From: Ligilactobacillus agilis DSM 20509 | GTDB taxonomy: Bacteria > Bacillota > Bacilli > Lactobacillales > Lactobacillaceae | NCBI RefSeq assembly: GCF_001436215.1 | Contig: NZ_AYYP01000009.1 | Span: forward strand, 1-59,684 | Length of the DNA stretch: 59,684 nucleotides | Direction of reading: 5' to 3' | Part shown: positions 1 through 8,607 of the stretch, in pieces | Numbering within the stretch: position 1 is the first letter of the stretch | Layout of the letters: each line of letters starts with the position of its first letter | Position numbers and translations under genes: made by a program | The notes under the pieces: generated by a model | Databases searched by the model: none | The model's input: only the letters and a program-made list of their open reading frames with translations | What the model was told of the DNA's origin: nothing

Positions 1-1
1 C

Positions 2-253
2 TTATATCAAGAGAATAGAGAATTTTTATGCTCTTTTTTGCTTTCAAGTTTCAGATATAAATTAGTAGATAATGTTAAATGCAAGGATGTAAGTCCAGAA
101 AAAATTAAAATAATAAAAGACTTACTAGAACAAGCAATTGCAGAGGCTAAGAGGGATAGCACACTACATTTTCGCTATGAAAATTCAATTGCACAAAAAA
201 TGGGACGTAAAGCAACTAATAAAGTCCGTCGATTGGTTAAAGAACAATGGTAA
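2..253 (+). CDS. C-terminal end of a protein cut by the window edge, probably a malonate decarboxylase subunit (MdcE-like)
   Basis: The frame is open from base 2 with no stop, so this is the 3' end of a gene that begins outside the window. The visible ~83 residues are basic and helical and show no motif. The TAA overlaps the mdcG start by 7 nt (ATGGTAA), which implies translational coupling. Malonate decarboxylase loci usually place the beta and gamma subunit genes just before mdcG, so the gamma subunit (MdcE) C-terminus is the most likely identity. This rests on position, not on recognised residues. A TTG at 38 should not be taken as a true start. Confidence 0.5.
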   Translation, partial: LYQENREFLCSFLLSSFRYKLVDNVKCKDVSPEKIKIIKDLLEQAIAEAKRDSTLHFRYENSIAQKMGRKATNKVRRLVKEQW

Positions 254-867
254 CCTATAACATCCACGATTTTGTTTTATTCGATAATAGTACTGCTTTA
301 GAATGTGACGGGCCATTGCCAGCTTGGGTTGAAAAGATAGTCAATAAAAAAGCAGTTGCTGTTATAAGAAGGGGAGAAAGTGAGAATAAAATACCAGTGG
401 GCATTCGGGGAAAGACAAAGGCGCAGAAGTTTGGTACTTTTATTAGGTCACAAAATGTCAAGTGCTTGCTTAAGTCGACAGATGTTTTACAGATGGAATT
501 TCCAAAGAATACCAATACAAGATATTGGCAAATACTGGCACAAGTTAGAGAATATCTAGGTAAGCACGGTTTAAATTGGGGAATTTCAGGTAGTGCTGCT
601 TATGAATTAGTAACCCAAATTCCGACTGTTACAACTAATAGCGATATTGACTTAATAGCACTAAAGCAGGAAAAATTAAGCCGGGTTGCTGCAACATCTT
701 TACTCAGAGATTTGAATTCCTTTGGCATACATGCAGATGTGCAGATTATAAGGGGAACGGCTGGTTTTTCTTTAGAAGAGTATGTACAAAATAGGGGGAG
801 AAAGATATTAATTAAAAGTAATCACGGGCCTTATCTTAGCTTAAATCCATGGGATGAATTTGAATAA
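247..867 (+). CDS. mdcG: Malonate decarboxylase holo-ACP synthase (phosphoribosyl-dephospho-CoA transferase) MdcG
   Basis: MdcG transfers the 2'-(5''-triphosphoribosyl)-3'-dephospho-CoA prosthetic group onto a serine of the malonate decarboxylase acyl-carrier subunit. The 206-residue length fits the family. The nucleotidyltransferase signature is visible: GSAAYE at 115-120 followed by SDIDL at 132-136, whose acidic residues should bind the metal. CitX of citrate lyase does the same chemistry but has a different signature, so MdcG is preferred. The ATG overlaps the preceding stop by 7 nt, and mdcB follows 14 nt downstream, so the two prosthetic-group genes are co-transcribed. The region is noticeably more AT-rich than the rest of the window. 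Confidence 0.85.
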   Translation: MVTYNIHDFVLFDNSTALECDGPLPAWVEKIVNKKAVAVIRRGESENKIPVGIRGKTKAQKFGTFIRSQNVKCLLKSTDVLQMEFPKNTNTRYWQILAQVREYLGKHGLNWGISGSAAYELVTQIPTVTTNSDIDLIALKQEKLSRVAATSLLRDLNSFGIHADVQIIRGTAGFSLEEYVQNRGRKILIKSNHGPYLSLNPWDEFE

Positions 868-881
868 TAAGGGATTAGATG

Positions 882-1721
882 ATGAATAAAGATGAAATAT
901 TACTAAATGCTCAAAAAGCACTTTTTTATGAAGTTGCGACGCCAATTAAACCGGGATTGGTAGATCCGGTAACGCATGGTGCACACCAAGATATGGATAT
1001 TTATACTTTTATTGATTCAAGCCTAGTTTTGAGACCTTATTTCGAAGAATGTTTTGATGTGGGGATTAATTTTTGGGGTAGATTACCTGCTTTATTTGAG
1101 GAACTCCGTAGTCGAGGTATTCGCGCAGAAAAAGTGATGTTAACAGAAACGGGTGGGGTTAATACCCACAAGGGAGCGATTTTTTCTTTAGGAATTTTTG
1201 TGGCTGCAACTGCTTATTTAAAGCAAACACAAACAGAGTTTTCAATGATAAAGATTCAGAAAATTATCCAACAAATGCTACCTAATTTATTGAAGAATGA
1301 TTTTCGAAATTTGGCTACTAAAAAGGGGCTAACTGCTGGTGAAAAGCAATATCTAAAGTATGGGCATACAGGAATTAGGGGTGAAGCCATGCAGGGATAT
1401 CCAACTGTAGCTAAGGGAGTAGCATTTTTAGAAATGACTACTGGCACAAAACAAGAGCGGATTTTAGATACACTAATGTTTTTAGCTAGTAAAGTGGCTG
1501 ATTCCAACCTAGTAAAACGTGCTGATAACCCACAAATCTTAATTTGGATGCAAAAGCAAAGTGAAATTTATTTTGCTAAAGGCGGTGCTAAAAAAGATGC
1601 GGGCAGAAAGTATTTAAAAGATTTAGACCAGCTTTTTAGTGAAAAACAGTATAGTTTAGGGGGAACGGCCGATATTTTGATTGCGACTCTATTTTGTGGT
1701 TTAATGATGAGGATTATTTAA
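882..1721 (+). CDS. mdcB: Triphosphoribosyl-dephospho-CoA synthase MdcB (CitG family)
   Basis: Makes the triphosphoribosyl-dephospho-CoA precursor from ATP and dephospho-CoA, the substrate that MdcG attaches to the decarboxylase carrier protein. CitG-family hallmarks are present: KPGLVDP near residue 24, TGGVNTHKGA near 90 and YGHTGIRGEA near 160. About 279 residues, normal for the family. Two adjacent ATGs (879 and 882) are possible starts; 882 gives the better distance from AAGGGA. It follows mdcG closely. Citrate-lyase CitG is a close relative, but the MdcG neighbour assigns this one to malonate metabolism. Confidence 0.85.
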   Translation: MNKDEILLNAQKALFYEVATPIKPGLVDPVTHGAHQDMDIYTFIDSSLVLRPYFEECFDVGINFWGRLPALFEELRSRGIRAEKVMLTETGGVNTHKGAIFSLGIFVAATAYLKQTQTEFSMIKIQKIIQQMLPNLLKNDFRNLATKKGLTAGEKQYLKYGHTGIRGEAMQGYPTVAKGVAFLEMTTGTKQERILDTLMFLASKVADSNLVKRADNPQILIWMQKQSEIYFAKGGAKKDAGRKYLKDLDQLFSEKQYSLGGTADILIATLFCGLMMRII

Positions 1722-1750
1722 AGTGATCAGTATATCTGGGGGAAAAAGAT

Positions 1751-2596
1751 ATGAATCTTACTCAATTAAGGTATTTTATTGATACGGTGGAAGCGGGGTC
1801 AATGACGCAGGCCGCGCAAAATAATTTTATTAGCCAATCAGCAATCAGTAAGACAATTAAGCAACTTGAAGTTGAATTAGACGTTAAACTTTTTGATAGA
1901 AATGGGAAAAAACTGGCGCTTACTAAACAAGGGAAAGTTTTCTATAGCTATGTAGCTGATGGAATAAAATTACTTGATAAAGGTGTATCTATTTTAAAAT
2001 CAAATAGTGACTATTTAGCAGATAAGCCAATTTCGATTCTTTTTTTGGTGTCGTCACCACTTATTTCACAAATTGTAAACCAGATTAGTCAACGTTTACC
2101 TAACGTTCGTTTGAACTTGAGCCAGCACATCCAACCAACAACAGATTTAGAACAATTTGATTTTATTATTTCGACACATAAATATAAGCAACGAACAAAT
2201 ATTCCACTCTTTACAGAAGAGATTTTATTAGGGGGATACAAATTAGCTGGTAATGTTCAATTAGAAGAATTGCAAAGGTTAGATTTAATAGCGTTAGATA
2301 CTTCCACTCCTTTGCGAAAATATCTAGATGACTTTTTTTACGAAAAGGCAATTCAATTAGATTATCGATATGAAACAGATGATCCAGCAACATTAAGATC
2401 CTTAGCGTTACAAGGGGTAGGGGTATGCTTTATTCCTAAGGTTTCATGGAAAGAATTTGCTAAACAAATTCCTACTGCTCATATATTACCAACACCACCA
2501 ATGCGTACAATTTATCTTAGCCAAAGTAAAGGTAGAGATGATAGTATTTTTAAGCAACTTACTACTGAGTTATTAAGAATCTTTGCGGTGCTTTAA
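1751..2596 (+). CDS. LysR family transcriptional regulator (possibly of the malonate genes)
   Basis: The N-terminus is a classic LysR winged helix-turn-helix (residues 3-60, including AGSMTQAAQ and SQSAISKTIKQLE), followed by a periplasmic-binding-protein-like effector domain. The 281-residue length is slightly short for the family (about 290-300). A GGGGGAAAAAGAT ribosome site precedes the ATG. It starts 29 nt after mdcB on the same strand. LysR genes often accompany mdc operons (MdcR), so malonate-responsive control of this locus is a reasonable inference, but the effector is not readable from sequence. Confidence 0.85.
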   Translation: MNLTQLRYFIDTVEAGSMTQAAQNNFISQSAISKTIKQLEVELDVKLFDRNGKKLALTKQGKVFYSYVADGIKLLDKGVSILKSNSDYLADKPISILFLVSSPLISQIVNQISQRLPNVRLNLSQHIQPTTDLEQFDFIISTHKYKQRTNIPLFTEEILLGGYKLAGNVQLEELQRLDLIALDTSTPLRKYLDDFFYEKAIQLDYRYETDDPATLRSLALQGVGVCFIPKVSWKEFAKQIPTAHILPTPPMRTIYLSQSKGRDDSIFKQLTTELLRIFAVL

Positions 2597-2655
2597 AAGT
2601 CATTTTAGCTTACGATATTTAAAGGGTATGGTATTATGGGGGTGAGGTGATTGAA

Positions 2656-3279
2656 ATGGCAGTTTTAGTAGTTGGTAGCACTGGACGTGTTGCTAAAGAA
2701 GTGTTAAAGATTTTTTCAGCTGAAAAGACAGAAGTATTAGCAGCAGCTAGAAGACCAGAAGCTGTGGAAAAGCTACCGTATGTGACAGCAGTAGCGTTAG
2801 ATTTACATGCTCCTGTGGATAAGTTAGCTAAAGAAATTCAAGGTGTGGAGGCAATTATTTTTGCAGCTGGTTCACGTGGCAAAGATTTGTTGCAAACAGA
2901 TGCCTATGGGGCAGTAAAGTTAATGCAAGCCGCCCAACAAGTAGGAATTAAACGTTTTGTGATGTTGAGTGCCTTATATTCTTTGAAGCCAGAAAAGTGG
3001 CCGGAAACCTTAACGGATTATTACATTGCTAAATTCTTTGCTGATAACTATTTAATAAATCAAAACAAATTGGATTATACGATTGTGCAACCTGGTAGCC
3101 TAGTAACTACTCCTGGAACTGGGCTAGTTAAAATGGCAGAAGAACCAGGGCAAATTTCAATTGCTGATGTTGCAGCCGTACTAGCGACAGTTGTGAATAA
3201 AGTGGCGACATATGGACGTATAATTCCTGTAGTTGCAGGTAATCAACCAATTGCTACGGCATTACAAGAAATAGAATAA
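2656..3279 (+). CDS. NAD(P)H-binding atypical SDR (NmrA/YwnB-like) protein
   Basis: An N-terminal Rossmann fold is shown by the glycine-rich VVGSTGRVAKEV motif within the first 20 residues, followed by AARRPE, the usual position of the cofactor-selecting residues. A YYIAK segment near residue 120 resembles the YxxxK of short-chain dehydrogenases. The substrate is unknown; the family includes NmrA-type redox sensors and small reductases. The ATG at 2656 is preferred over an in-frame GTG at 2647 because GAGGTGA then sits 4-6 nt upstream. 207 residues. It is followed by a clear terminator and is not obviously part of the malonate pathway. Confidence 0.75.
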   Translation: MAVLVVGSTGRVAKEVLKIFSAEKTEVLAAARRPEAVEKLPYVTAVALDLHAPVDKLAKEIQGVEAIIFAAGSRGKDLLQTDAYGAVKLMQAAQQVGIKRFVMLSALYSLKPEKWPETLTDYYIAKFFADNYLINQNKLDYTIVQPGSLVTTPGTGLVKMAEEPGQISIADVAAVLATVVNKVATYGRIIPVVAGNQPIATALQEIE

Positions 3280-3280
3280 T

Positions 3281-3318
3281 AAAAATAGGGACAGGTTGCG
3301 TTTTGTCCTTATTTTTAT
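3281..3318 (+). terminator. Intrinsic terminator after the SDR gene
   Basis: Arms AAAAATAGGGACA and TGTCCTTATTTTT flank a short loop, with the T-rich stretch within the right arm. It separates the SDR gene from the permease transcript. Confidence 0.75.
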
Positions 3319-3451
3319 TTGTGAAAGATTATTAATAAATATTCATAATAAAGCTTTAGATATTAATAAAAATTCTTATATTCTCCAAGGAGATTTTAAG
3401 ATTAGTATGATAAAATGGCTAATGTTATTTTCTCAAAGGAGATTTTTTAAT

Positions 3452-4927
3452 ATGGATAAAAATAAAAAGATTGGCCTTTTTAGCTTAATCATGATGATTT
3501 TTTCAAGCATTTTTGGTTTTGCTAATATGCCGGTTGCTTTTTTGCAAATGGGATATGCAAGTATTATTTGGTATATTTTTGCAGCCATCTTTTTCTTCTT
3601 ACCAGTAGCTATGATGCTAGCTGAGTATGGGGCAACCTTCAAGGAAGAAGAAGGCGGAATTTATAGTTGGTTAACCCACACTTTAGGTGAAAAGTGGGCC
3701 TTCATTGGGACTTTTATCTGGTTATCCAGTTGGATTATCTGGCTACTTAGTATTTCCTCTAAGGTCTACATTCCCTTTTCAGCCATGCTCTTTGGTAAAG
3801 ATTTAACTCAAACCTGGGCATTTGGCCCCTTTAACGCTACCCAAGTTATTGGTTTATTGGGAATCTTTTGGATGCTCTTGGTTACTTTTTGTGCTAGCCG
3901 GGGTGTGAGTGTGATTTCGAAGGTTTCCAGCATCGGGGGGACCTTTGTCAGTGCCATGGTGGTCGTCTTTTTAGTGGCAACCGGCATCGCCTTTGTTGCT
4001 AGTCACGGGCAGATGCAAGAAGCATTGACAGTCCACTCTTTAGTTAAGGCGCCTAACCCAGCCTTCCAAAGTCCGGTGGCAACAATGTCGTTTGTGGTCT
4101 ATGCCATCTTTGCTTATGCCGGCCTAGAATCACTTGGGGGGATGATCGATAGCATCGACCAACCAGAAAAGACCTTCCCTAAGGGCTTATTAATTTCCTC
4201 CCTCTTGATTGCAGCCGCTTATTCCTTGATGATCTTACTTTGGGGGGTAAGTACTAACTGGCAACGTGACTTATCAGGCGATAGCGTCAACCTCGGTAAT
4301 ATCACCTACGTAATGATGCAACATTTAGGTGTTTACCTGGGACAAACTTTAGGCTTGAAGGCAAGAACCTCAGCTTTGATTGGAAATATCTTCATTCGGT
4401 TCGTCGGACTCGGGATGTTCTTAGCTTACGTTGGCTCCTTCTTTATTTTGATTTACTCACCAATTAAGTCATTTATCTTAGGATCCAAGCATTTGTGGCC
4501 AGAAAAGATGACTAAGCTAAACAAGCACGGGATTCCGGAATTTGCCATGTGGATGCAAGCCTTACTGGTATGTATTTTAATCTTCCTCATCTCCTTTGGG
4601 GGTGGGCAAGCCAAGACTTTCTATACCATCCTAACTGACATGTCCAACGTTTCAACTTCATTTCCATACCTGTTTTTAGTGAGGGCCTTTCCAATCTTTA
4701 AGAAGAAGGCCTTCGACCAACCGTTTGAAGTTTATAAAAAGCATGGTTGGACCCAAGTGATTACGTTGATTTCCTTCTTAATCATTTTATTTGGAATCAT
4801 CTTTACTTGTGTGCAACCATTCCTTGATGGGGATTACGTCACTGGTTTTTGGACCATTATCGGCCCAATCTTCTTTGGTGGGTTAGCCTGGTTAATTTAC
4901 CGGCAAGCAGAAAAGAAAACTAAATAA
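3452..4927 (+). CDS. yjeM: APC superfamily amino acid permease, YjeM-like
   Basis: A 491-residue integral membrane protein with about 12 hydrophobic segments. It starts with a short basic tail (MDKNKKIG) and a first helix containing FSSIFGFANMP, the place of the conserved substrate-binding unwound helix of APC transporters. The overall pattern matches the YjeM/GadC-like branch, whose substrates are poorly known. The ATG at 3452 follows AAAGGAG by 8 nt. An in-frame ATG at 3407 sits behind a second near-copy of the same AAGGAGATTTT element, so a longer N-terminus is possible but less likely. It converges on the next gene through a shared terminator. Confidence 0.82.
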   Translation: MDKNKKIGLFSLIMMIFSSIFGFANMPVAFLQMGYASIIWYIFAAIFFFLPVAMMLAEYGATFKEEEGGIYSWLTHTLGEKWAFIGTFIWLSSWIIWLLSISSKVYIPFSAMLFGKDLTQTWAFGPFNATQVIGLLGIFWMLLVTFCASRGVSVISKVSSIGGTFVSAMVVVFLVATGIAFVASHGQMQEALTVHSLVKAPNPAFQSPVATMSFVVYAIFAYAGLESLGGMIDSIDQPEKTFPKGLLISSLLIAAAYSLMILLWGVSTNWQRDLSGDSVNLGNITYVMMQHLGVYLGQTLGLKARTSALIGNIFIRFVGLGMFLAYVGSFFILIYSPIKSFILGSKHLWPEKMTKLNKHGIPEFAMWMQALLVCILIFLISFGGGQAKTFYTILTDMSNVSTSFPYLFLVRAFPIFKKKAFDQPFEVYKKHGWTQVITLISFLIILFGIIFTCVQPFLDGDYVTGFWTIIGPIFFGGLAWLIYRQAEKKTK

Positions 4928-4928
4928 A

Positions 4929-4972
4929 AACTAAGCCCCGCCTGGCTCTTAGTAGTTAGGCGGGGTTTTAGT
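4929..4972. terminator. Bidirectional intrinsic terminator
   Basis: Arms ACTAAGCCCCGCCT and AGGCGGGGTTTTAGT between the convergent permease and glycosyltransferase genes. A-rich and T-rich flanks allow use from both strands. Confidence 0.85.
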
Positions 4973-5989
4973 CTAGAGTTTTAACTGCTTTAGGGCTCGC
5001 TTAATGTAGTAGCCTTGGCGCATCTTATTAGCAACGGCGGCTACGTTTTGGCGAATTAAAGCATAGTCAGCGGGGGTTAAGCGGTCCAACAGGTCGTCTA
5101 AGTCATTGAGGTCAGCAATTGTTAAACCAACATGGTGTTTTTCAACAAAATCTGCTAGGGCCGCCTCCTTCCAAATAATAACAGGCAGTCCAGAGCTAAG
5201 ATAAAGCGAGACTTTGTGGGGGTTATTGTACTTCATGTATTCTCCAAAAGTGCCGGTACATGAACTTAGAGAATCGCCATCCCAAACCAAGCCAAATGAC
5301 TGCTGCAAAAACTTAGGTAGTTCCTCGGGCGTTTTTTGTCCTTGGTAGGCGATGTTTTGCGGGTAGTTGTTACTTGGATTGGGTCCAAATAAAATCAGCT
5401 GGTGCTTGGTTAAGTTTAATTTGGTAAGAAAGTCGGCCTTAGCCAGATTACCCGCAAAGCAAACGCTGGCATCATAGTAATCAGTAGTCAGTAGTGGCTG
5501 CGGGTTATCATAGTCAAAAATCTCAAGGTCGATTAGTTTGCTAGTACAGCCATTAGCTTGCAGCCAGGCAATCATCTTGTGGTTATGGACGATTAGGCCG
5601 TCAGCCTGGTTAAGGAAGTTAATTTCGCTTTGGACATAGTTAGGCTTATCTTTGAACAGCCTAAGCGACTCTAGGTCATGAATCACCAGGTAAAGTTTAG
5701 CCTGGGTGTATTTTTTTAAGTTAGTTAATATGACGTCTAACAAGTAGGTGGAATACAAGGGGTATTGTAAAACCAGGTTGTCAATGTCGGGGTGGTTTTT
5801 AAAGAAAGCTGGCACCTTAACGTGGGCTAAATAGAGCTTTTGTAAGCGCGACTTCCAGCCTTTTTTTAGATCATATTTTAGGGTAACAGAGTGAAATTTA
5901 CCGGCGAGAAAATGTTCGATATCCCGCTTGGCTTTTGGACCGGCATCATTTTTATTTTTATCAGTAATGGAAATTAAGTAATTATTCAT
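4973..5989 (-). CDS. Glycosyltransferase, Gtf3/beta-1,6-galactofuranosyltransferase-like
   Basis: A 338-residue soluble protein resembling the Gtf3/WbbI type of GT-B glycosyltransferase that extends sugars on serine-rich glycoproteins or exopolysaccharides. Visible points: a first domain with HVKVPAFF and QYPLYST, the switch segment VIHDLESLR, then a second nucleotide-sugar domain with LFGPNP, a GLVWDGDSLS stretch and YLSSGLPVIIWKEAALADF, the usual donor-binding region of GT-B enzymes. No membrane segment or signal peptide. It stands alone, without a sugar polymer cluster, so acceptor and donor are unknown. A strong GAGAGG site precedes the ATG. Confidence 0.72.
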   Translation of the reverse strand: MNNYLISITDKNKNDAGPKAKRDIEHFLAGKFHSVTLKYDLKKGWKSRLQKLYLAHVKVPAFFKNHPDIDNLVLQYPLYSTYLLDVILTNLKKYTQAKLYLVIHDLESLRLFKDKPNYVQSEINFLNQADGLIVHNHKMIAWLQANGCTSKLIDLEIFDYDNPQPLLTTDYYDASVCFAGNLAKADFLTKLNLTKHQLILFGPNPSNNYPQNIAYQGQKTPEELPKFLQQSFGLVWDGDSLSSCTGTFGEYMKYNNPHKVSLYLSSGLPVIIWKEAALADFVEKHHVGLTIADLNDLDDLLDRLTPADYALIRQNVAAVANKMRQGYYIKRALKQLKL

Positions 5990-6112
5990 TAAAAAAACCT
6001 CTCGTAAAAGTTAATTACATTATAGCATTTTTGAAGCAAGGGAAAATATTTGTCATTAATTGCGAATAAGTTTACAATTAGTAAGTAAAATTATTAATGC
6101 GAGGTGAAGTTA

Positions 6113-7144
6113 ATGTCAGAACTATTGAAACCGGCCCAAGTGGCGGGCTTAGACCTTAAAAATCGAGTGGTAATGTCGCCAATGTGTATGTACGAAGTGG
6201 CTAAAGAAGATGGAATTGCCACTGACTTTCATTTTGCCCATTATGGGGCGCGTGCGCTTGGCGGGGTCAGTTTAATTATTACTGAGTCGACGGCGGTTTT
6301 GCCAGATGGACGAATTACTAAAAATGACTTAGGTTTGTGGAACAATCAGCAAGCAGAAAAATTCAGTCAGTTAGTCAGCTACTTGCACGGATTAGGAACT
6401 AAGGTGGGGGTCCAATTAAACCACGCCGGCCGCAAAGCAGAGGACGCTAAGCTTAAGTGGGCCCCTAGTGCCATAGCTTACAATGATACCTACGGGCAGC
6501 CTAAGGAGATGAGCTTAGCAGAAATCGCTGAGGTCAAGGAAGCCTTTGTCGCTGCTGCTAAGCGGGCCCAGGCAGCCGGGGTTGATGTGATTGAAATTCA
6601 CGGGGCCCATGGCTACTTATTAAATCAGTTCCTCTCACCTAAAACAAACCAGAGAAACGATGAATACGGTGGGACTTTGGCCAAGCGTTATCGCCTGGTC
6701 GACGAAATTGTCCGGGCTGTCCGGGCGGAATTTACCGGCTCATTATGGTTAAGAATTTCGGCAACTGATTATGCGCCGGGAGCAGAGAATACCATGGCCG
6801 ATTGGAAACAAGTGGCGGGCTGGTTGCAAGCAGCCGGGCTTGACTGTTTGGATGTCTCAACTGGGGGCCTGTTGGATGTTAAACCTAACATTCCGCTCTA
6901 TGACGGTTACCAAGTACAGTTTGCCAGTGCTTTGAAGGCTGCTAGTGATTTATCCGTGGCAGCGGTAGGTTTGTTGGATAACCCCGGCTTATGTGAATAC
7001 CTGGTTCAGACTAAACAAGTCGACCTCATTTTACAGGCGCGGGCCTTGTTACGAAATCCTAACTGGGTGATGAAAGCGGCAACGGCTTTACATGATCATG
7101 ACTACCAAGCCTATAACGCTTCTTATGAACGGGCACGACTTTAA
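6113..7144 (+). CDS. Old Yellow Enzyme family NADPH:flavin oxidoreductase, YqjM-like
   Basis: An FMN-dependent TIM-barrel ene-reductase that reduces activated C=C bonds. Signature stretches: KNRVVMSPMCMYE at the N-terminus (the cysteine replaces the classical threonine near FMN, as in YqjM), QLNHAGRKA, the catalytic pair in EIHGAHGYLLNQFLSP, and QARALLRNP near the C-terminus. 343 residues, the usual size. The ATG at 6113 is chosen because GAGGTG lies 6 nt upstream; the GTG inside that ribosome site is rejected. Monocistronic, ending at a bidirectional terminator. The physiological substrate is unknown. Confidence 0.88.
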   Translation: MSELLKPAQVAGLDLKNRVVMSPMCMYEVAKEDGIATDFHFAHYGARALGGVSLIITESTAVLPDGRITKNDLGLWNNQQAEKFSQLVSYLHGLGTKVGVQLNHAGRKAEDAKLKWAPSAIAYNDTYGQPKEMSLAEIAEVKEAFVAAAKRAQAAGVDVIEIHGAHGYLLNQFLSPKTNQRNDEYGGTLAKRYRLVDEIVRAVRAEFTGSLWLRISATDYAPGAENTMADWKQVAGWLQAAGLDCLDVSTGGLLDVKPNIPLYDGYQVQFASALKAASDLSVAAVGLLDNPGLCEYLVQTKQVDLILQARALLRNPNWVMKAATALHDHDYQAYNASYERARL

Positions 7145-7152
7145 ATTAAAAA

Positions 7153-7199
7153 AATAAAGGGCCTATGTTAACCAAACTGGTTAGTATAAGCCTTTTATT
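7153..7199. terminator. Bidirectional intrinsic terminator
   Basis: AATAAAGGGCCTAT pairs with ATAAGCCTTTTATTT around the inner stem AACCAAACTGGTT. It lies between the convergent OYE gene and VIT1-type gene. Confidence 0.75.
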
Positions 7200-7910
7200 T
7201 TAGAGTAAAATCCCTAAACTATAGTGGATAATCATGGTAATGATTCCCACCAGTAGGTTTCTAATGATAGCAATTTTGACGAGGCCGTCACCTAGCTTGG
7301 CGCTAAGAAAACCGGTTAAAGAAACGGAAATGCAGACGGCTAAAATAGTAGCGGGCCACATATAAGCCGCGGGGCTAAGACTCATAGCGGCTAAAGGCAA
7401 AATCCCTCCGAGGCTGGCAGAAATCAGAGAAGAAAAGGCAGCGGACCAAGGTGACTGATAATCATCTAATTTTAAGTCGTATTTCACTTCTAAAACGGTA
7501 GCAAGTGGTTTTTTGGCCAGTAAGTCCTGGGCGATCTCTTGGGCGGTTTGAACGCTAACCCCTTGGGAAACATAGTAGTCTTGAACTACCTTTAACTCAG
7601 AAGCAAAATCATTTTTTAGCAAGGCTTGCTCTGCCTTGACGGTTTCAACCTCCGTATCTTTTTGGGTGCTAACAGAGGCGTATTCACCAGAAGCCATGGA
7701 AAAAGCACAGGCAACTAGGTCGGCTAAACCGGCGATAAAAATCGTGAAGCGGTTAGGGGTAGCGACGGCGACACTAAAGAGGACGCCGACTACCGTTAAA
7801 ATTCCGTCATTAGAGCCCAAAACGCCGGCCCGGAGAACGTTTAATTTTTCATTGACCGAAGCTTTGGACTTCTTCTTAGTAAAGTTAGGTAAGCTGAGAC
7901 TTTTCATCAT
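7200..7910 (-). CDS. VIT1/CCC1 family divalent metal (Fe/Mn) transporter, second copy of a tandem pair
   Basis: A membrane protein of the vacuolar iron transporter/CCC1 family, which exports Fe2+ or Mn2+. Hallmarks: LRAGVLGSNDGILTVVG in the first helix, ASGEYASVSTQKD in the second (metal-site Glu and Ser), then a cytoplasmic helical hairpin, then ISASLGGILPLAA and two more C-terminal helices. 236 residues. It lies 16 nt downstream of a clear paralogue and is surely co-transcribed with it. Two ATGs at the start are equivalent candidates. Confidence 0.87.
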   Translation of the reverse strand: MMKSLSLPNFTKKKSKASVNEKLNVLRAGVLGSNDGILTVVGVLFSVAVATPNRFTIFIAGLADLVACAFSMASGEYASVSTQKDTEVETVKAEQALLKNDFASELKVVQDYYVSQGVSVQTAQEIAQDLLAKKPLATVLEVKYDLKLDDYQSPWSAAFSSLISASLGGILPLAAMSLSPAAYMWPATILAVCISVSLTGFLSAKLGDGLVKIAIIRNLLVGIITMIIHYSLGILL

Positions 7911-7926
7911 TTAAACCAGGTCCTTT

Positions 7927-8607
7927 CTAGTAATTTCCAATCAAGTAACCAATCCCGAAGGTGACCAGCATAGTGATGCAACCGGAGATAACATTTCGTA
8001 AAACCCCGTGGAACCGGTCGGCCTTACTTAAGAGAGTGGCTAGATAACCCGTGCAGGCCAAGGCGATAATCACCGCTAAGAAGGTAGCAGGGACCTTAAT
8101 TTGTTCTGGAAATAGGGTAATGGCGGCTAAAGGCAAAATCGACCCGGTTGGGAAAGAAATCATCGAAGCTAAGGCTGCCTCATAGGGTGAGGTAAACTCT
8201 TGCGGGTTAAAACCAAAGCGTTCACGGACGGTAGTTGTTAAAGGGTCTTTAGACATCATTTCTTCAGTAGCCCTTTTGGCTAACCGTGGTGCAATTCCAT
8301 GAGCTAGGTATTTTTGCAAAACAAAGTCATATTCGTGGTCATAATTAGTTGCTAAGGCAGCTTGTTGTTGAATAATTGCTTTTTTTTGAAAATCTTTTTG
8401 ACTGTTAACGGAAACATATTCCCCCATCGCCATGGAAACCGTCCCGGCTAGCATCCCGGCAATCCCGGAAATGAAAATTGCGAAGTTGCTGGTGGAAGCC
8501 CCGGCGACACCAATAACGATTCCGGCGACGGATAAGATGCCGTCGTTGGCCCCCATAACGGCGGCCCGCATGACGTTAACTTTCTGTGCTAAACTCATCT
8601 TTTTCAA
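7927..8607 (-). CDS. VIT1/CCC1 family divalent metal (Fe/Mn) transporter, first copy of a tandem pair
   Basis: Paralogue of the following gene with the same five-segment plan: MRAAVMGANDGILSVAG, AMGEYVSVNSQKD, a helical cytoplasmic section, FPTGSILPLAAI, and C-terminal helices. The likely role is removal of excess iron or manganese from the cytoplasm. The start is uncertain: AAGGTGA lies 5-6 nt before a TTG at 8607; a GTG at 8616 overlaps the ribosome site and an ATG at 8598 is farther away. Tandem pairs of this family suggest a heteromeric or substrate-split function. Confidence 0.85.
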   Translation of the reverse strand: MKKMSLAQKVNVMRAAVMGANDGILSVAGIVIGVAGASTSNFAIFISGIAGMLAGTVSMAMGEYVSVNSQKDFQKKAIIQQQAALATNYDHEYDFVLQKYLAHGIAPRLAKRATEEMMSKDPLTTTVRERFGFNPQEFTSPYEAALASMISFPTGSILPLAAITLFPEQIKVPATFLAVIIALACTGYLATLLSKADRFHGVLRNVISGCITMLVTFGIGYLIGNY

